The notes under the pieces were generated by a model, which saw only the letters and a program-made list of their open reading frames with translations, did not search any database and had not been told where the DNA came from. Both the position numbers and the translations under genes were made by a program. DNA of 64,000 nucleotides from Autumnicola musiva (lineage in GTDB: Bacteria; Bacteroidota; Bacteroidia; Flavobacteriales; Flavobacteriaceae). Shown here piece after piece: positions 25,617 through 35,038 of this stretch. The number at the start of each line of letters is the position of its first letter. The first letter of the stretch is position 1. The stretch lies in NCBI RefSeq assembly GCF_031846585.1, contig NZ_JAVRHK010000003.1, positions 186,001 through 250,000 of the forward strand. The letters are read 5' to 3'.

Positions 25617-27452
25617 TTATTTTTCCTGATTTTTCTGCGGAAGGTTGCCTGCAGGTTCATTGCCCGGCAAAGAATCTGTCGCTGGCGGTATAGTGTCTGT
25701 AATATTTTGCTGATTTGGTAGCGGTGACATTTCAGGAATAACAGCTTCAGTGGAATCCTGGGATTTTTCATTCTGAAGGTCCTCCGGGCCTAACCTGGAA
25801 TTTTCATTCAGGAGTAAGTCATCTTCTTCGCGTTCATCAAAAAATTCCTCTTGTTCTTCAGGAAGGGGAATTCCTTCAATTTTAACTAATTCCGGGGCAG
25901 GTTTTCCGGCAAACAAATCTTCTTTTGTAATTAGCCTTTCTTCTCCCCGCCAGTTAAACCCTGTTAGTTCCCGTTGATTAATCGGGTATTCTTCTTCAGG
26001 AGTAAGCGCACCTTCCGGATTGTCAAAATAATAAATATCTTCAATTTGCCTGTTATTAAGTAAGATCCTGATAGAACTGGAAACCGCTCTGTTAATACCT
26101 AAAAGCTCCTGGTCTTCATTCCGCATGTAATTCAGTGTTTCCGTATTCTTATTGATGTCAACCTGGTAAATTTCATTATCACGGAAAAGGCCGGCCAGCT
26201 CCATACCTTTTACCTGATTATATCCTTTTATGGTGTCTTTCTGTATAAGAAAAGCATTATTAAAGACAAAGAGGGAATCCAGTTGTTCCGTTTCGGGGTT
26301 ACTTTTAAGATGAATAGTATCACCTGTCATTTGACTTTCGCCAGACCACAATACAGGACTCCTAAGTTTGGAGACCGAAGTAACCGGGCCTGAATTTAAA
26401 TTTATTAATTTTGTGAGACCCGTTTTCTGGTCCACATATATAGAATCACTTTTTCCGCTCATACTGGTTTTAAAGAGCCGAACATCGTAAAATCCACGGA
26501 TCACCCTTTTTTCAGGCTCTCCGGTAATCATTAAGGTGTCACTGTGAATAAATACCGAATCCTGGTCCTGAAGAGTGGCTGCCAAAGGCCTTTTGGTAAT
26601 AATCACCGAGTCCCGGTCCCGAAAAACTTCAGCATAATGCCCCGTTACCACACTGCTGTTTATGGTATCGGTGACTTTTATGTTATTGGTGGCAGAGGCA
26701 AAATTCCGACTTCTGTCAAAATACAGACTATCTCCCTCCACAATCCGGTTTTCATAATCTATTCTTGAATTTTTAACAAAGTAGCCTTCATCTGCACGCG
26801 TATCGTAAAATCCGCGTTCACAGTAAACAGTACTTGTTTCACTTTGAATAACCGTGGGCCCGTAGAAATAGGCGTGCCCAGTTTCGGAATACATATCCAT
26901 CTGGCTGGAAGTAATTTCATATTCCGGATTTGTAATAACAACTTTGGAAACAAAAGTATATTTATCATCAGTCATATAATATCTTCCAATACGGCTGGTA
27001 AGGACATAAGCAGTATCTATTACTTTTCCGCCACTGCGGTAATAAGCCTGTTGTTTTACCCGGTCAAAAAATAAGGTATCTGTTTTTAGGGTGGTTTGCG
27101 GCCTTTTCATTACCACATCGCCACTGGCAAAGGCAAATTGCGTGGTGCCATTATACTCGGCATACTTACTGGCCATGCTGACGGTATCTCCCTGGGTCAT
27201 TCTAACATTACCAAATGCCTTAAAGAAGTTTGCTTCATTGTAAAAAACGGCATTGTCACACCATACTTCAATCCCCTGGTGGGTAAAGTGTACCTGGTCT
27301 TCCACTTTACTCAGGATGATAGCGCCAGGGTATCGTTCTTCATTTTTTACCTGCCTGTCACTGGTGTAATCTATTTTTTTTGCTTCCTGGGCATTGATAA
27401 AACCAGAGCTTAAAATAAACAGGAGCATTAGAAATGAAAATAAATTCTTCAA
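25617..27452 (-). CDS. OstA-like protein (LptA/LptD-N family)
   Basis: The 611-residue protein has a signal peptide (MKNLFSFLMLLFILSSGFINAQ) and then a long array of beta-taco repeats of the OstA/LptA type (residues about 30-450), which bind lipopolysaccharide during transport to the outer membrane. The C-terminal 130 residues are acidic and rich in P, E and N, with no fold seen. The size is greater than LptA and it lacks the LptD barrel. Role in lipid or LPS handling is inferred from the family. TTG 27452 is the start that keeps an intact signal peptide. Confidence 0.82.
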   Translation of the reverse strand: MKNLFSFLMLLFILSSGFINAQEAKKIDYTSDRQVKNEERYPGAIILSKVEDQVHFTHQGIEVWCDNAVFYNEANFFKAFGNVRMTQGDTVSMASKYAEYNGTTQFAFASGDVVMKRPQTTLKTDTLFFDRVKQQAYYRSGGKVIDTAYVLTSRIGRYYMTDDKYTFVSKVVITNPEYEITSSQMDMYSETGHAYFYGPTVIQSETSTVYCERGFYDTRADEGYFVKNSRIDYENRIVEGDSLYFDRSRNFASATNNIKVTDTINSSVVTGHYAEVFRDRDSVIITKRPLAATLQDQDSVFIHSDTLMITGEPEKRVIRGFYDVRLFKTSMSGKSDSIYVDQKTGLTKLINLNSGPVTSVSKLRSPVLWSGESQMTGDTIHLKSNPETEQLDSLFVFNNAFLIQKDTIKGYNQVKGMELAGLFRDNEIYQVDINKNTETLNYMRNEDQELLGINRAVSSSIRILLNNRQIEDIYYFDNPEGALTPEEEYPINQRELTGFNWRGEERLITKEDLFAGKPAPELVKIEGIPLPEEQEEFFDEREEDDLLLNENSRLGPEDLQNEKSQDSTEAVIPEMSPLPNQQNITDTIPPATDSLPGNEPAGNLPQKNQEK

Positions 27453-27734
27453 TAGAAAATTTTTGGAGTAAAAATAGGAAAAATCAGGTTAAAAGAGTAA
27501 GCATCTATAACCTCTTTACTCCAAATTTGTGATCAAGAAGTAGACCATTAATCAAAGTATGTTCTGCAACTGGCGCCAGTAATTTGTTAATGAAACCTGA
27601 ATAAAACCAAAAGATTTCTAAAAATTGGCATTATTTAGTATTTGTTAGGTTCCTTTAAGAAAACATTAACTGCTGTTTAAAATCCTGCAGCAGATTCCCT
27701 TCGTATGTTTAAGCGTGAACTAAAAATTTTAATT

Positions 27735-28544
27735 ATGAAGAAACCAGTTGTAAAGGTCGATTTTGTAGATGAATCGCCTAAAAATGGAAAATTTAAATCC
27801 CGGAGAAGATTTATCAAATTGGGTGGTCTTGCTTTTGCAGGCTCCAGTTTTTTAATGTACTCCTGTAGTGAAGACGATGATTTTAATCCGGCAGGGGAAG
27901 GACCTGATCCGGAGCCAGAACCAGAGGAGCCGGAAGAACCAGAGGAGCCAGAAGAGCCCGCAGCTTTCGACCTTGGAAGTGGTGATGTAGGAATCCTTAA
28001 TTATGCTTTCGCTCTGGAACAACTTGAAGCTGCTTTTTATGGAGCGGTGAGAGGAGGTTCTTATTATAGTGGAGCTCCAGATAATGAAAAAGCTGTTATT
28101 GATGCTTTATATAATCATGAGGTTATTCACCGTGAATTTTTTAGAACAGCAATTACAGCTGCCGTAGGTGATGGAAATGAAGATATGGTATTGCCAGATC
28201 TTGAATTCAACTTAGATTCTGTGGATCTTAGTAGTCGTCAGGAAGTACTGGAAACTGCACTTCTTCTTGAAAATACAGGTGTAGGAGCATATAATGGTGC
28301 CGGAGACAGACTTGAAACTACAGATTATTTAGTTATTGCTGGTAAAATTGTTTCTGTTGAAGCAAGACATGCCGCGGCAGTTTATGAATTGCTAAATCCA
28401 GATAGTGGTATTGCAGCTGAAGAAACCATTGATGAAAATGGCCTTGATGATGCAAACGATCCTTCAACTGTGATTGAAGCTGCAGGAGGATTTATTACTA
28501 CAGAATTCACTGCCACACAGTTGCCAGAACCAATGACGTCGTAA
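27735..28544 (+). CDS. Tat-exported ferritin-like lipoprotein
   Basis: The 269-residue protein has an N-terminal SRRRFIKLGG twin-arginine motif, a hydrophobic stretch and a lipobox-like LMYSC at about residue 40. A low-complexity (PEPEEPEE)n spacer is next, then a ferritin-like four-helix domain (Ferritin_2 type) with LEQLEAAFYG, NHEVIHREFF and VSVEARHAAA, which supply Glu and His ligands for a di-iron site. Function is not established; related proteins appear as stress or desiccation proteins. I start at ATG 27735; the frame extends to 27705. It is 26 bp upstream of a paralogue. Confidence 0.8.
   Translation: MKKPVVKVDFVDESPKNGKFKSRRRFIKLGGLAFAGSSFLMYSCSEDDDFNPAGEGPDPEPEPEEPEEPEEPEEPAAFDLGSGDVGILNYAFALEQLEAAFYGAVRGGSYYSGAPDNEKAVIDALYNHEVIHREFFRTAITAAVGDGNEDMVLPDLEFNLDSVDLSSRQEVLETALLLENTGVGAYNGAGDRLETTDYLVIAGKIVSVEARHAAAVYELLNPDSGIAAEETIDENGLDDANDPSTVIEAAGGFITTEFTATQLPEPMTS
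27907..27962 (+). repeat. Short in-frame tandem repeat coding for a Pro-Glu spacer
   Basis: Repeats of CCAGARGAGCC-type codons encode alternating proline and glutamate residues (PEPEEPEE pattern) between the lipobox and the ferritin-like domain of the first ferritin gene. Such short repeats are prone to length change. Confidence 0.7.
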
Positions 28545-28570
28545 CCACTAATCCCTAAAAAGAAAAAATT

Positions 28571-29470
28571 ATGAGTATTATAAAGATGTTGGATGGATTT
28601 TCATCCGAAAATTTAATGAAAAAGAAGAGCTCGAGGCGTGAAATGTTCAATACCCTGGGTTCTTTTGGAAAAAAAGCAGCAGCGGCAGCTGTTCCTTTTG
28701 GATTGGCAACTAACAAAGCAAAAGCGGCAGCTTTCTTCCAGGAAGGAACAAGCCCGGTGGAGGCTTTGCAATTCGCACTTCTTCTAGAGCGATTGGAAAA
28801 CCAATTTTACCTAATGGCTCTTGAATCTGGAGTACTTGATGGTAGACCTGCAAGAGCTGAACAGGTATTTATGGATATATCTGCCCATGAATCTGCACAT
28901 GTTGATTTTCTTGTAGCGAATTTAACTGATGCGGGAGTAGATGTAAGTGCGGAGCCTACATTCGATTTTACTGCCGGAGGTACTTTTGATCCATTTAATA
29001 CTAATGGAAATGCTGATGCTTCTTACGCACAATTACTTGCATTAGCACAGGCATTTGAAGATACAGGAGTAAGGGCCTATAAAGGTCAGGCACCAAATTT
29101 AATGAATACCCCTTATTTGGAACCAGCTCTTCAAATTCACTCTGTAGAAGCAAGGCATGCTTCTGCTATTAGAAGAATAAGAGGAACTCAAGGTTGGATT
29201 ACAGGCAATGGCGATAATGCTATGGCTCCTAATGTACAGGCTGCAATGGATGCCTACGAAATGGTTTATGCAGGAGAAGGAGTGACAACTCAAGGAGGTG
29301 TTGATCTTACCACATTGGACTATAGCGGACCCAGTGGAAATGATGCTATAGTTGGAGATATGACTGAAGCTATTACCCAGGCTTTTGACGAACCATTAGG
29401 AATGGAAGATGTTAATATGATAGCAAGTCTGTTTATTGCTGCTGATGACAGCGAAGACAGTGATAACTAA
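28571..29470 (+). CDS. Ferritin-like protein with Tat-type leader
   Basis: The 299-residue partner of the preceding gene has SSRREMFNTLG followed by an Ala-rich hydrophobic stretch (KKAAAAAVPFGLA) as a twin-arginine-type leader; there is no lipobox. The ferritin-like domain has LLLERLENQFY, ISAHESAHVDFL and HSVEARHASA, which fit a di-iron site. A C-terminal extension of about 70 residues rich in D, G and T follows. The two genes form an operon ended by a strong terminator. Role is unknown. Confidence 0.8.
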   Translation: MSIIKMLDGFSSENLMKKKSSRREMFNTLGSFGKKAAAAAVPFGLATNKAKAAAFFQEGTSPVEALQFALLLERLENQFYLMALESGVLDGRPARAEQVFMDISAHESAHVDFLVANLTDAGVDVSAEPTFDFTAGGTFDPFNTNGNADASYAQLLALAQAFEDTGVRAYKGQAPNLMNTPYLEPALQIHSVEARHASAIRRIRGTQGWITGNGDNAMAPNVQAAMDAYEMVYAGEGVTTQGGVDLTTLDYSGPSGNDAIVGDMTEAITQAFDEPLGMEDVNMIASLFIAADDSEDSDN

Positions 29471-29496
29471 TTGAAGTTCACAAAATTGAAATAGTG

Positions 29497-29528
29497 AAAA
29501 GGCTGCTTCGAGAGAAGCAGCCTTTTTT
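29497..29528 (+). terminator. Terminator of the ferritin-like gene pair
   Basis: A perfect stem AAAAGGCTGCTTC / GAAGCAGCCTTTT with a GAGA loop is followed by T6 on the plus strand. On the minus strand it may also help to end the purA transcript. Confidence 0.9.
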
Positions 29529-29558
29529 AATATCATTTAATCAGCAGTAGTAAAAAAA

Positions 29559-30830
29559 CTAAAGCTTAATAGTTTGCTTTCTGTCTGGTCCTACAGAAAC
29601 AACAGATATAGGTACCTGTAATTCTTTTTCAAGAAATTTTACATAACCATTAAATTCTTCAGGTAATTCTGAAGCTTCCGTCATTTTTGTTAAATCTGCA
29701 GACCAGCCTTTTATTTCAGTGTAAACAGGAGTCACATTTTCAGCTTCAATATTATAAGGCAAATGTTTTATTTCTTCACCCCGGTAATTATAGGCAGTAC
29801 AAACTTTTAAAGTATCAAATCCGCTTAAAACATCACCTTTCATCATAATAAGTTGGGTAATCCCGTTTACCTGTACGGCATATTTTAAAGCCACAAGGTC
29901 CAGCCATCCACATCTTCTTGCTCTACCGGTAGTAGCACCAAACTCATTACCTACACGGCCCATGGTTTCACCATCTTCATCAAAAAGTTCGGTAGGAAAG
30001 GGGCCGCTACCCACGCGGGTGGTATAGGCTTTAAAAATACCGAAAGCCTCACCAATTTGCCGTGGTGCTACTCCCAAACCGGTACAGGCACCGGCTGCGG
30101 TGGTATTAGATGAGGTTACAAAGGGATAAGTTCCAAAATCTATATCCAGCAAAGAACCCTGTGCGCCCTCAGCAAGGACAGTTTTTCCTTCTGCCTGTGC
30201 TTTTTGCAGATAATCTTCACTGTCTATAAATGTTAGTTGTTTCAGGACTTTCACCGAATCAAAAAATTCTTTTTCCAGTTCAGCAAGATCGTATTGAACA
30301 TCTACATTGTAGAATTCAATCATTTTTTCATGCTTATTGGCCAGGGAACGGTATTTCTCTTCCCAGTTATCCAGTTCCAGGTCTCCAACCCTAATTCCGT
30401 TTCTACCGGTTTTGTCCATATAAGTAGGGCCAATACCTTTAAGTGTGGAGCCTATTTTAGCCTTTCCTTTGGAAGCTTCGGAAGCTGCATCCAAAAGCCT
30501 GTGAGTTGGCAGGATAACATGTGCTTTTCTGGAGATAAGCAGATTAGTTTTGTAATCAATATTATGCCTGTCCAGATTTTTAAGTTCTTTATGGAAAATT
30601 ACAGGATCTATAACCACCCCGTTACCTACAAGATTAATGGTGTCCGAATGAAAAATTCCGGAGGGAATAGTGTGTAAAACATGCTTTTGACCATCAAACT
30701 CCAATGTGTGACCTGCATTTGGCCCACCCTGGAATCTTGCTATAATATTATATTTGGAAGTGAATACATCAACAATTTTTCCTTTTCCTTCGTCGCCCCA
30801 CTGGAGCCCGAGAAGTAAATCTACCGCCAT
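29559..30830 (-). CDS. purA: Adenylosuccinate synthase
   Basis: The 423-residue GTP-dependent enzyme joins IMP and aspartate to give adenylosuccinate in AMP synthesis. The family motifs are GLQWGDEGKGKIVD (P-loop region and catalytic Asp), GPNAGHTL (catalytic His) and GIGPTYMDKTGRNGIR. It is complete and of normal length. It follows fur after 10 bp on the same strand. PurA activity is inhibited by (p)ppGpp in E. coli, which is notable with a rel gene two positions upstream. Confidence 0.97.
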   Translation of the reverse strand: MAVDLLLGLQWGDEGKGKIVDVFTSKYNIIARFQGGPNAGHTLEFDGQKHVLHTIPSGIFHSDTINLVGNGVVIDPVIFHKELKNLDRHNIDYKTNLLISRKAHVILPTHRLLDAASEASKGKAKIGSTLKGIGPTYMDKTGRNGIRVGDLELDNWEEKYRSLANKHEKMIEFYNVDVQYDLAELEKEFFDSVKVLKQLTFIDSEDYLQKAQAEGKTVLAEGAQGSLLDIDFGTYPFVTSSNTTAAGACTGLGVAPRQIGEAFGIFKAYTTRVGSGPFPTELFDEDGETMGRVGNEFGATTGRARRCGWLDLVALKYAVQVNGITQLIMMKGDVLSGFDTLKVCTAYNYRGEEIKHLPYNIEAENVTPVYTEIKGWSADLTKMTEASELPEEFNGYVKFLEKELQVPISVVSVGPDRKQTIKL

Positions 30831-30840
30831 GAAATTTGGG

Positions 30841-31296
30841 TTAATTAGTTCCTTTTTTGTTCCCGTAAAAATATAAAGAATGTTTGGTAATTTCTATATC
30901 AAAAACCTCTTCTATGGTTTTTTTGATGGATTGGATGCGGGGGTCGCAAAATTCTATCACTTCTCCCGTGTCGGTAAGGATAACATGATCATGCTGCCGG
31001 TCAAAATAAGATTTTTCGTACTGAGACTGATTTTGGCCGAACTGATGCTTTCTTACAAGACCGCAACCCAGTAGTAATTCTATAGTATTGTAGAGGGTGG
31101 CCCGGCTTACACGGTATTTTTTATTCTTCATTTTGATATATAAAGATTCAATATCAAAATGGTCATCATTGTTATAGATTTCCTGAAGTATAGCAAAACG
31201 TTCAGGTGTTTTTCTATGTCCTTTGTCCTCCAGGTACTTGGTAAATACATTCTTTACGACCGCCTGATCGTTCTTATTTACAACTTTTTTACTCAT
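30841..31296 (-). CDS. Fur family transcriptional regulator
   Basis: The 151-residue protein has a winged-helix DNA-binding domain (KTPERFAILQEIY...RVSRATLYNTIELL) and a dimerisation domain with QHDHVI and late His/Glu ligands for the regulatory metal. Both CxxC pairs of the structural zinc site in typical Fur are absent (ILTDTGEVIEF and no C-terminal pair). Whether it senses iron, zinc or peroxide cannot be told. It has its own -7 element and a strong GGAGGAAG ribosome site, and leads into purA. Confidence 0.88.
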   Translation of the reverse strand: MSKKVVNKNDQAVVKNVFTKYLEDKGHRKTPERFAILQEIYNNDDHFDIESLYIKMKNKKYRVSRATLYNTIELLLGCGLVRKHQFGQNQSQYEKSYFDRQHDHVILTDTGEVIEFCDPRIQSIKKTIEEVFDIEITKHSLYFYGNKKGTN

Positions 31297-31313
31297 AATT
31301 CTTCCTCCAAAAG

Positions 31314-31321
31314 CAAATGTA
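31314..31321 (-). promoter_or_regulatory. -7 element and Shine-Dalgarno of fur
   Basis: TACATTTG on the minus strand matches TAnnTTTG and ends 17 bp before the ATG. GGAGGAAG lies between them, an unusually strong Shine-Dalgarno for this phylum. The -33 region falls within the 3' end of rel. Confidence 0.5.
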
Positions 31322-31326
31322 TGGGA

Positions 31327-33540
31327 TTATTCACGGGTAACCTTATCTATGCCGTTAATTTTTTTAAGGCGGTTAATGATTGTATTAAGAATAGAATTAT
31401 TTTTTACCACAAGTGTAATTCTACCATTAAAAACGCCATCTGAACTATCAAAATTAATATTTTTCATGTTCACGTTCATGTTACTGGAAATCTCTTTAGA
31501 GATCTCGCTTACTAATCCCAGGTTATCAATTCCGGATAACCTGATTACCGCTTTAAAATCTTGCTGGGAACTGTCTATCCATTTCGCGGGAATTATACGA
31601 TAGGCATAATTACTTTGTAGCTGGATAGCATTAGGACAATCTTTTTTATGCACTTTAATCCCGTCACTAACAGTTACAAAACCAAAGACATTATCCCCGG
31701 GAATGGGATTGCAGCAACTGGCCAGCTTGTAATCCAGGGTTTCATCCTGATCTTTTCCGAAAACCAGCTGATCGTATTTTGCAGTAATCTCATCTTTATT
31801 AAGGTCTTCGGCAATTACAGGTTTTTTAATTTTCCTTTTGATGTAACTTACCAGGGCATTGCTGCGGGAAGAAGCGAATTCCTTAATTTTTTGATTGTCT
31901 ATTTTGCCAATTCCCACACGATAGAAAAGATCCAGGCTGGTCTTTAAATGAAAATAAACCACCAGCTCATTAATCGTCTTTTCATTAAAAGCGATCTTCT
32001 GGGATTTTAGCTTTCGGTTTAATATTGCTTTTCCTTCTTCAGCAATTTCCTTTTTCTCTTCTTTTAGAGAAGATTTTATTTTTGCCCTTGCCCGGGCAGT
32101 ATTGGCATAATCCAGCCAGTTAATATTTGGCTGGGCATTATCAGAAGTAATAATTTCTACCTGGTCTCCACTTTTTAATTCATGACTTAACGGCACCAGC
32201 TTATTGTTTACACGTGCTCCGCGGGTATGTGTTCCAACTTCAGTGTGGATACTGAATGCAAAATCCAGAGGAGTAGCACCTTTGGGTAAGGATTTTAAAT
32301 CCCCCTGCGGAGTAAAAACAAATATTTCCTTGGCATAAAGGTTCAGCTTAAACTGCTCTACAAAATCCACAGCGTTTACATCGGGATTTTCCAGCGCTTC
32401 CTGTAAACGATTCAGCCACTCTTCAATTCCCTGTTCTTCCTGCACATTGCCCTGTTTATATTTATAATGGGCGGCATAGCCTTTTTCGGCAATTTCATTC
32501 ATACGCTCACTCCTAATCTGCACTTCTACCCAGCGGCCTTTAGGTCCCATTACGGTAATATGAAGCGCTTCATAGCCGGTAGATTTTGGAGAAGAAATCC
32601 AATCCCTTAACCTGGTGGGGTTAGGCCGGAAATGGTCGGTAACAATAGAATAAATTTTCCAGGCGAAGAATTTTTCTTCATAAGCTTCGCTTTTGTAAAT
32701 AATCCTGATCGCAAATTTATCATACACCTCATCAAAACTCACATTTTGATTTTGCATCTTGCGGTGGATGGAAAAGATGGACTTTGGCCGGCCTTTTATT
32801 TCATATTTGAAATCTTCTTTTTGAAGGGAATCTTCTATAACCCCGGAGAATTGTTTAATATAAATGTCCTGTTCCTCCTTACTCTCTTTGATTTTGGTGA
32901 GAATGTCCTGGTAAACTTCAGGTTCGGTATATTTAAGGCCAAGGTCTTCCAGCTCGGTTTTAATGTTATAAAGCCCAATCCTGTGGGCCATGGGGGCATA
33001 AATGTATAGCGTTTCCGAAGCAATTTTTACCTGCTTATCGGGGCGCATGGCATCCATGGTTTGCATATTGTGCAGGCGGTCTGCAATCTTTATAATTATT
33101 ACCCTTATGTCATCATTCAGGGTAAGGAGCATTTTTCTGAAGTTTTCAGCCTGCAGGGAAACATCCTTATCTTTTTTAAGGCTGGAAATTTTTGTAAGGC
33201 CCTCTACAATTTTAGCCACTGTTTCCCCAAACATTTTTTTGATGTCTTCAAACGTATAAGATGTATCTTCAACCACATCATGTAAAAGTGCGGCGGCAAT
33301 AGAAGTGGCATCCAGCCCGATTTCTGAAGCAACTATTTTGGCTACGGCAATAGGATGAAAAATATAAGCCTCACCGGATTTTCGACGCTGATCCTTATGC
33401 GCGTCCACGGCAATATCAAAAGCAGACCGGATAAGCTTTTTGTCCTCATCAGTCAGGGTTTGGTAACTTATTCTCAGGAGTTCCTTGTACTGCCTTGCAA
33501 TATCTTTATTTTCTTTCTTTATGGCCGCTTCTGTCATCAT
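31327..33540 (-). CDS. RelA/SpoT family (p)ppGpp synthetase/hydrolase
   Basis: The 737-residue protein controls the stringent response alarmone. Domains in order: HD hydrolase (residues about 45-200, LLHDVVEDTSYT), synthetase (about 240-370, DWISSPKSTGYEALH and EVQIRSERM), TGS (about 400-460) and ACT (about 660-735). All motifs of both catalytic domains seem intact, so it is likely bifunctional. It ends 30 bp before fur on the same strand, and the M48 gene ends 34 bp upstream of its start. Confidence 0.95.
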   Translation of the reverse strand: MMTEAAIKKENKDIARQYKELLRISYQTLTDEDKKLIRSAFDIAVDAHKDQRRKSGEAYIFHPIAVAKIVASEIGLDATSIAAALLHDVVEDTSYTFEDIKKMFGETVAKIVEGLTKISSLKKDKDVSLQAENFRKMLLTLNDDIRVIIIKIADRLHNMQTMDAMRPDKQVKIASETLYIYAPMAHRIGLYNIKTELEDLGLKYTEPEVYQDILTKIKESKEEQDIYIKQFSGVIEDSLQKEDFKYEIKGRPKSIFSIHRKMQNQNVSFDEVYDKFAIRIIYKSEAYEEKFFAWKIYSIVTDHFRPNPTRLRDWISSPKSTGYEALHITVMGPKGRWVEVQIRSERMNEIAEKGYAAHYKYKQGNVQEEQGIEEWLNRLQEALENPDVNAVDFVEQFKLNLYAKEIFVFTPQGDLKSLPKGATPLDFAFSIHTEVGTHTRGARVNNKLVPLSHELKSGDQVEIITSDNAQPNINWLDYANTARARAKIKSSLKEEKKEIAEEGKAILNRKLKSQKIAFNEKTINELVVYFHLKTSLDLFYRVGIGKIDNQKIKEFASSRSNALVSYIKRKIKKPVIAEDLNKDEITAKYDQLVFGKDQDETLDYKLASCCNPIPGDNVFGFVTVSDGIKVHKKDCPNAIQLQSNYAYRIIPAKWIDSSQQDFKAVIRLSGIDNLGLVSEISKEISSNMNVNMKNINFDSSDGVFNGRITLVVKNNSILNTIINRLKKINGIDKVTRE

Positions 33541-33574
33541 GTTTTAAAAATACAATTAAGATTGTAAAGAACAA

Positions 33575-34813
33575 CTAGGCAAATCCTCTTAAATTCCTGT
33601 ACCGCTGCAATAATGTTGGGTGGGAATAATGTACTTTTACATAAGCTTTATGCGGGGTTAGATTGCTCAGGCTGTTTTTTGAAAGTTTTTTAAGGCTCGA
33701 AACCAGGAAATTCCCGTTGTAGGTGTTGCGTGCAAAATCATCGGCCTGATATTCAAATTTCCTGGAAAGATAGTTCATAATAAAGCCGGTTAATTCTGAA
33801 ATGGGGCTGTATAAAATTCCGAAGGCTATAAGACCAATATGAAAACTGGCAATTTCCACTCCCAATGCAGCTGAAAGTTCCGGGCTTCCCACAAATAGTG
33901 AAAGCAGCCAGAGGGTGAAGCCTGTGGTTAAAATTGACGCCGCCATGTTTACAATAATATGTTTTTTCTTATAATGCCCAACTTCATGAGCCAGGACGGC
34001 CACAATTTCTTCTTCTTCAAGATCGTTAACCAATGTATCATAAAGGGTAATGCGCTTTTCACTTCCAAAACCGGAAAAATAAGCGTTGGCTTTAGTGCTT
34101 CTTTTGGAACCATCTATTACAAAGATATTGTCCAGCTTAAAACCAACGCTCTGTGCATATTCTTCAATTTTGGTGCGAAGGGAACCTTCGGGCAACGGGG
34201 TTTGTTTGTTGAAAAGCGGGACGATTAGTTTCGCATAAAACATATTCATAAAGATGGCGAATACCGCCACCAGGATCCAGGCATACCACCAGAAATTATC
34301 TCCGGCAATCTGGTAAAACCAAACGATAAGCGCCAGAATTCCGCCGCCAACAACTGCCGTCATCAACCAGCCCTTAATTTTATCAAGAAAAAAGGTCTTT
34401 TTGGTAGTTTTGTTGAAGCCGTATTTATCTTCAATTACAAAAGTACTGTACCAGGAAAACGGAATCATAAGAATATCGCTGCCAAACATGATGATTCCGA
34501 AGAAAATAAGGGCTATAAGAATAGAATTATCGGCGATTGTCCTGGCGATTTGATCTACGAAGGCAAAACCGTCAAAAATGATAAACGCAAGCGTAAGCAA
34601 AACCGAAAATGTAGAGGTGATCAATCCAAATTTATAGCGCTCTTTTTTATAGCGCTGGGATTTTTCATATTCTTCAGGGTTATAAACATCGTTCAGTTCC
34701 CGCGGAACGGGATCATCAAAGTGCCGGGCATTTAAGGTGTCCAGAACTTTATCGAAAATAAAATCGATAATGATAATTACTATTATGATATAGTATATAG
34801 TTAATGGATTCAA
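33575..34813 (-). CDS. M48 family metallopeptidase (Ste24/HtpX-like)
   Basis: The 412-residue integral membrane zinc protease has the catalytic HEVGH motif in VAVLAHEVGHYKKKH and the third ligand Glu in KFEYQADDFA. It has about seven membrane helices and the N-terminal CAAX-protease-type domain, so it is closer to Ste24 than to HtpX. It likely cleaves membrane or lipidated proteins. The start is TTG 34813; no in-frame ATG follows soon. The 247 bp upstream hold no gene. Confidence 0.88.
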   Translation of the reverse strand: MNPLTIYYIIIVIIIIDFIFDKVLDTLNARHFDDPVPRELNDVYNPEEYEKSQRYKKERYKFGLITSTFSVLLTLAFIIFDGFAFVDQIARTIADNSILIALIFFGIIMFGSDILMIPFSWYSTFVIEDKYGFNKTTKKTFFLDKIKGWLMTAVVGGGILALIVWFYQIAGDNFWWYAWILVAVFAIFMNMFYAKLIVPLFNKQTPLPEGSLRTKIEEYAQSVGFKLDNIFVIDGSKRSTKANAYFSGFGSEKRITLYDTLVNDLEEEEIVAVLAHEVGHYKKKHIIVNMAASILTTGFTLWLLSLFVGSPELSAALGVEIASFHIGLIAFGILYSPISELTGFIMNYLSRKFEYQADDFARNTYNGNFLVSSLKKLSKNSLSNLTPHKAYVKVHYSHPTLLQRYRNLRGFA

Positions 34814-35038
34814 TTGCGCTTAGGTTTATGTTGAAAATTATAATTCTACTTATTTATGTGCGGATCAAGATTATAGACCGCTTCGCTGCAAGAAACAAGA
34901 ATAATTACTTGATCGTAACTAACAGATGATATTTTCAAATTTTTAGTCATCTCTTCAGAAAGAATGTAAAACGGAAACACAGCAAAAGTGATTTTTGAAA
35001 AAAAGCAACAGCTTCAAATCGTGGATCCATATAACTTT

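Noticed and set aside
27670..27720. CTGCTG...CAGCAG inverted repeat and TATGTTTA upstream of the first ferritin gene
   Set aside because: The stem is six bases and the promoter match lacks the final G, so neither is strong enough to annotate.
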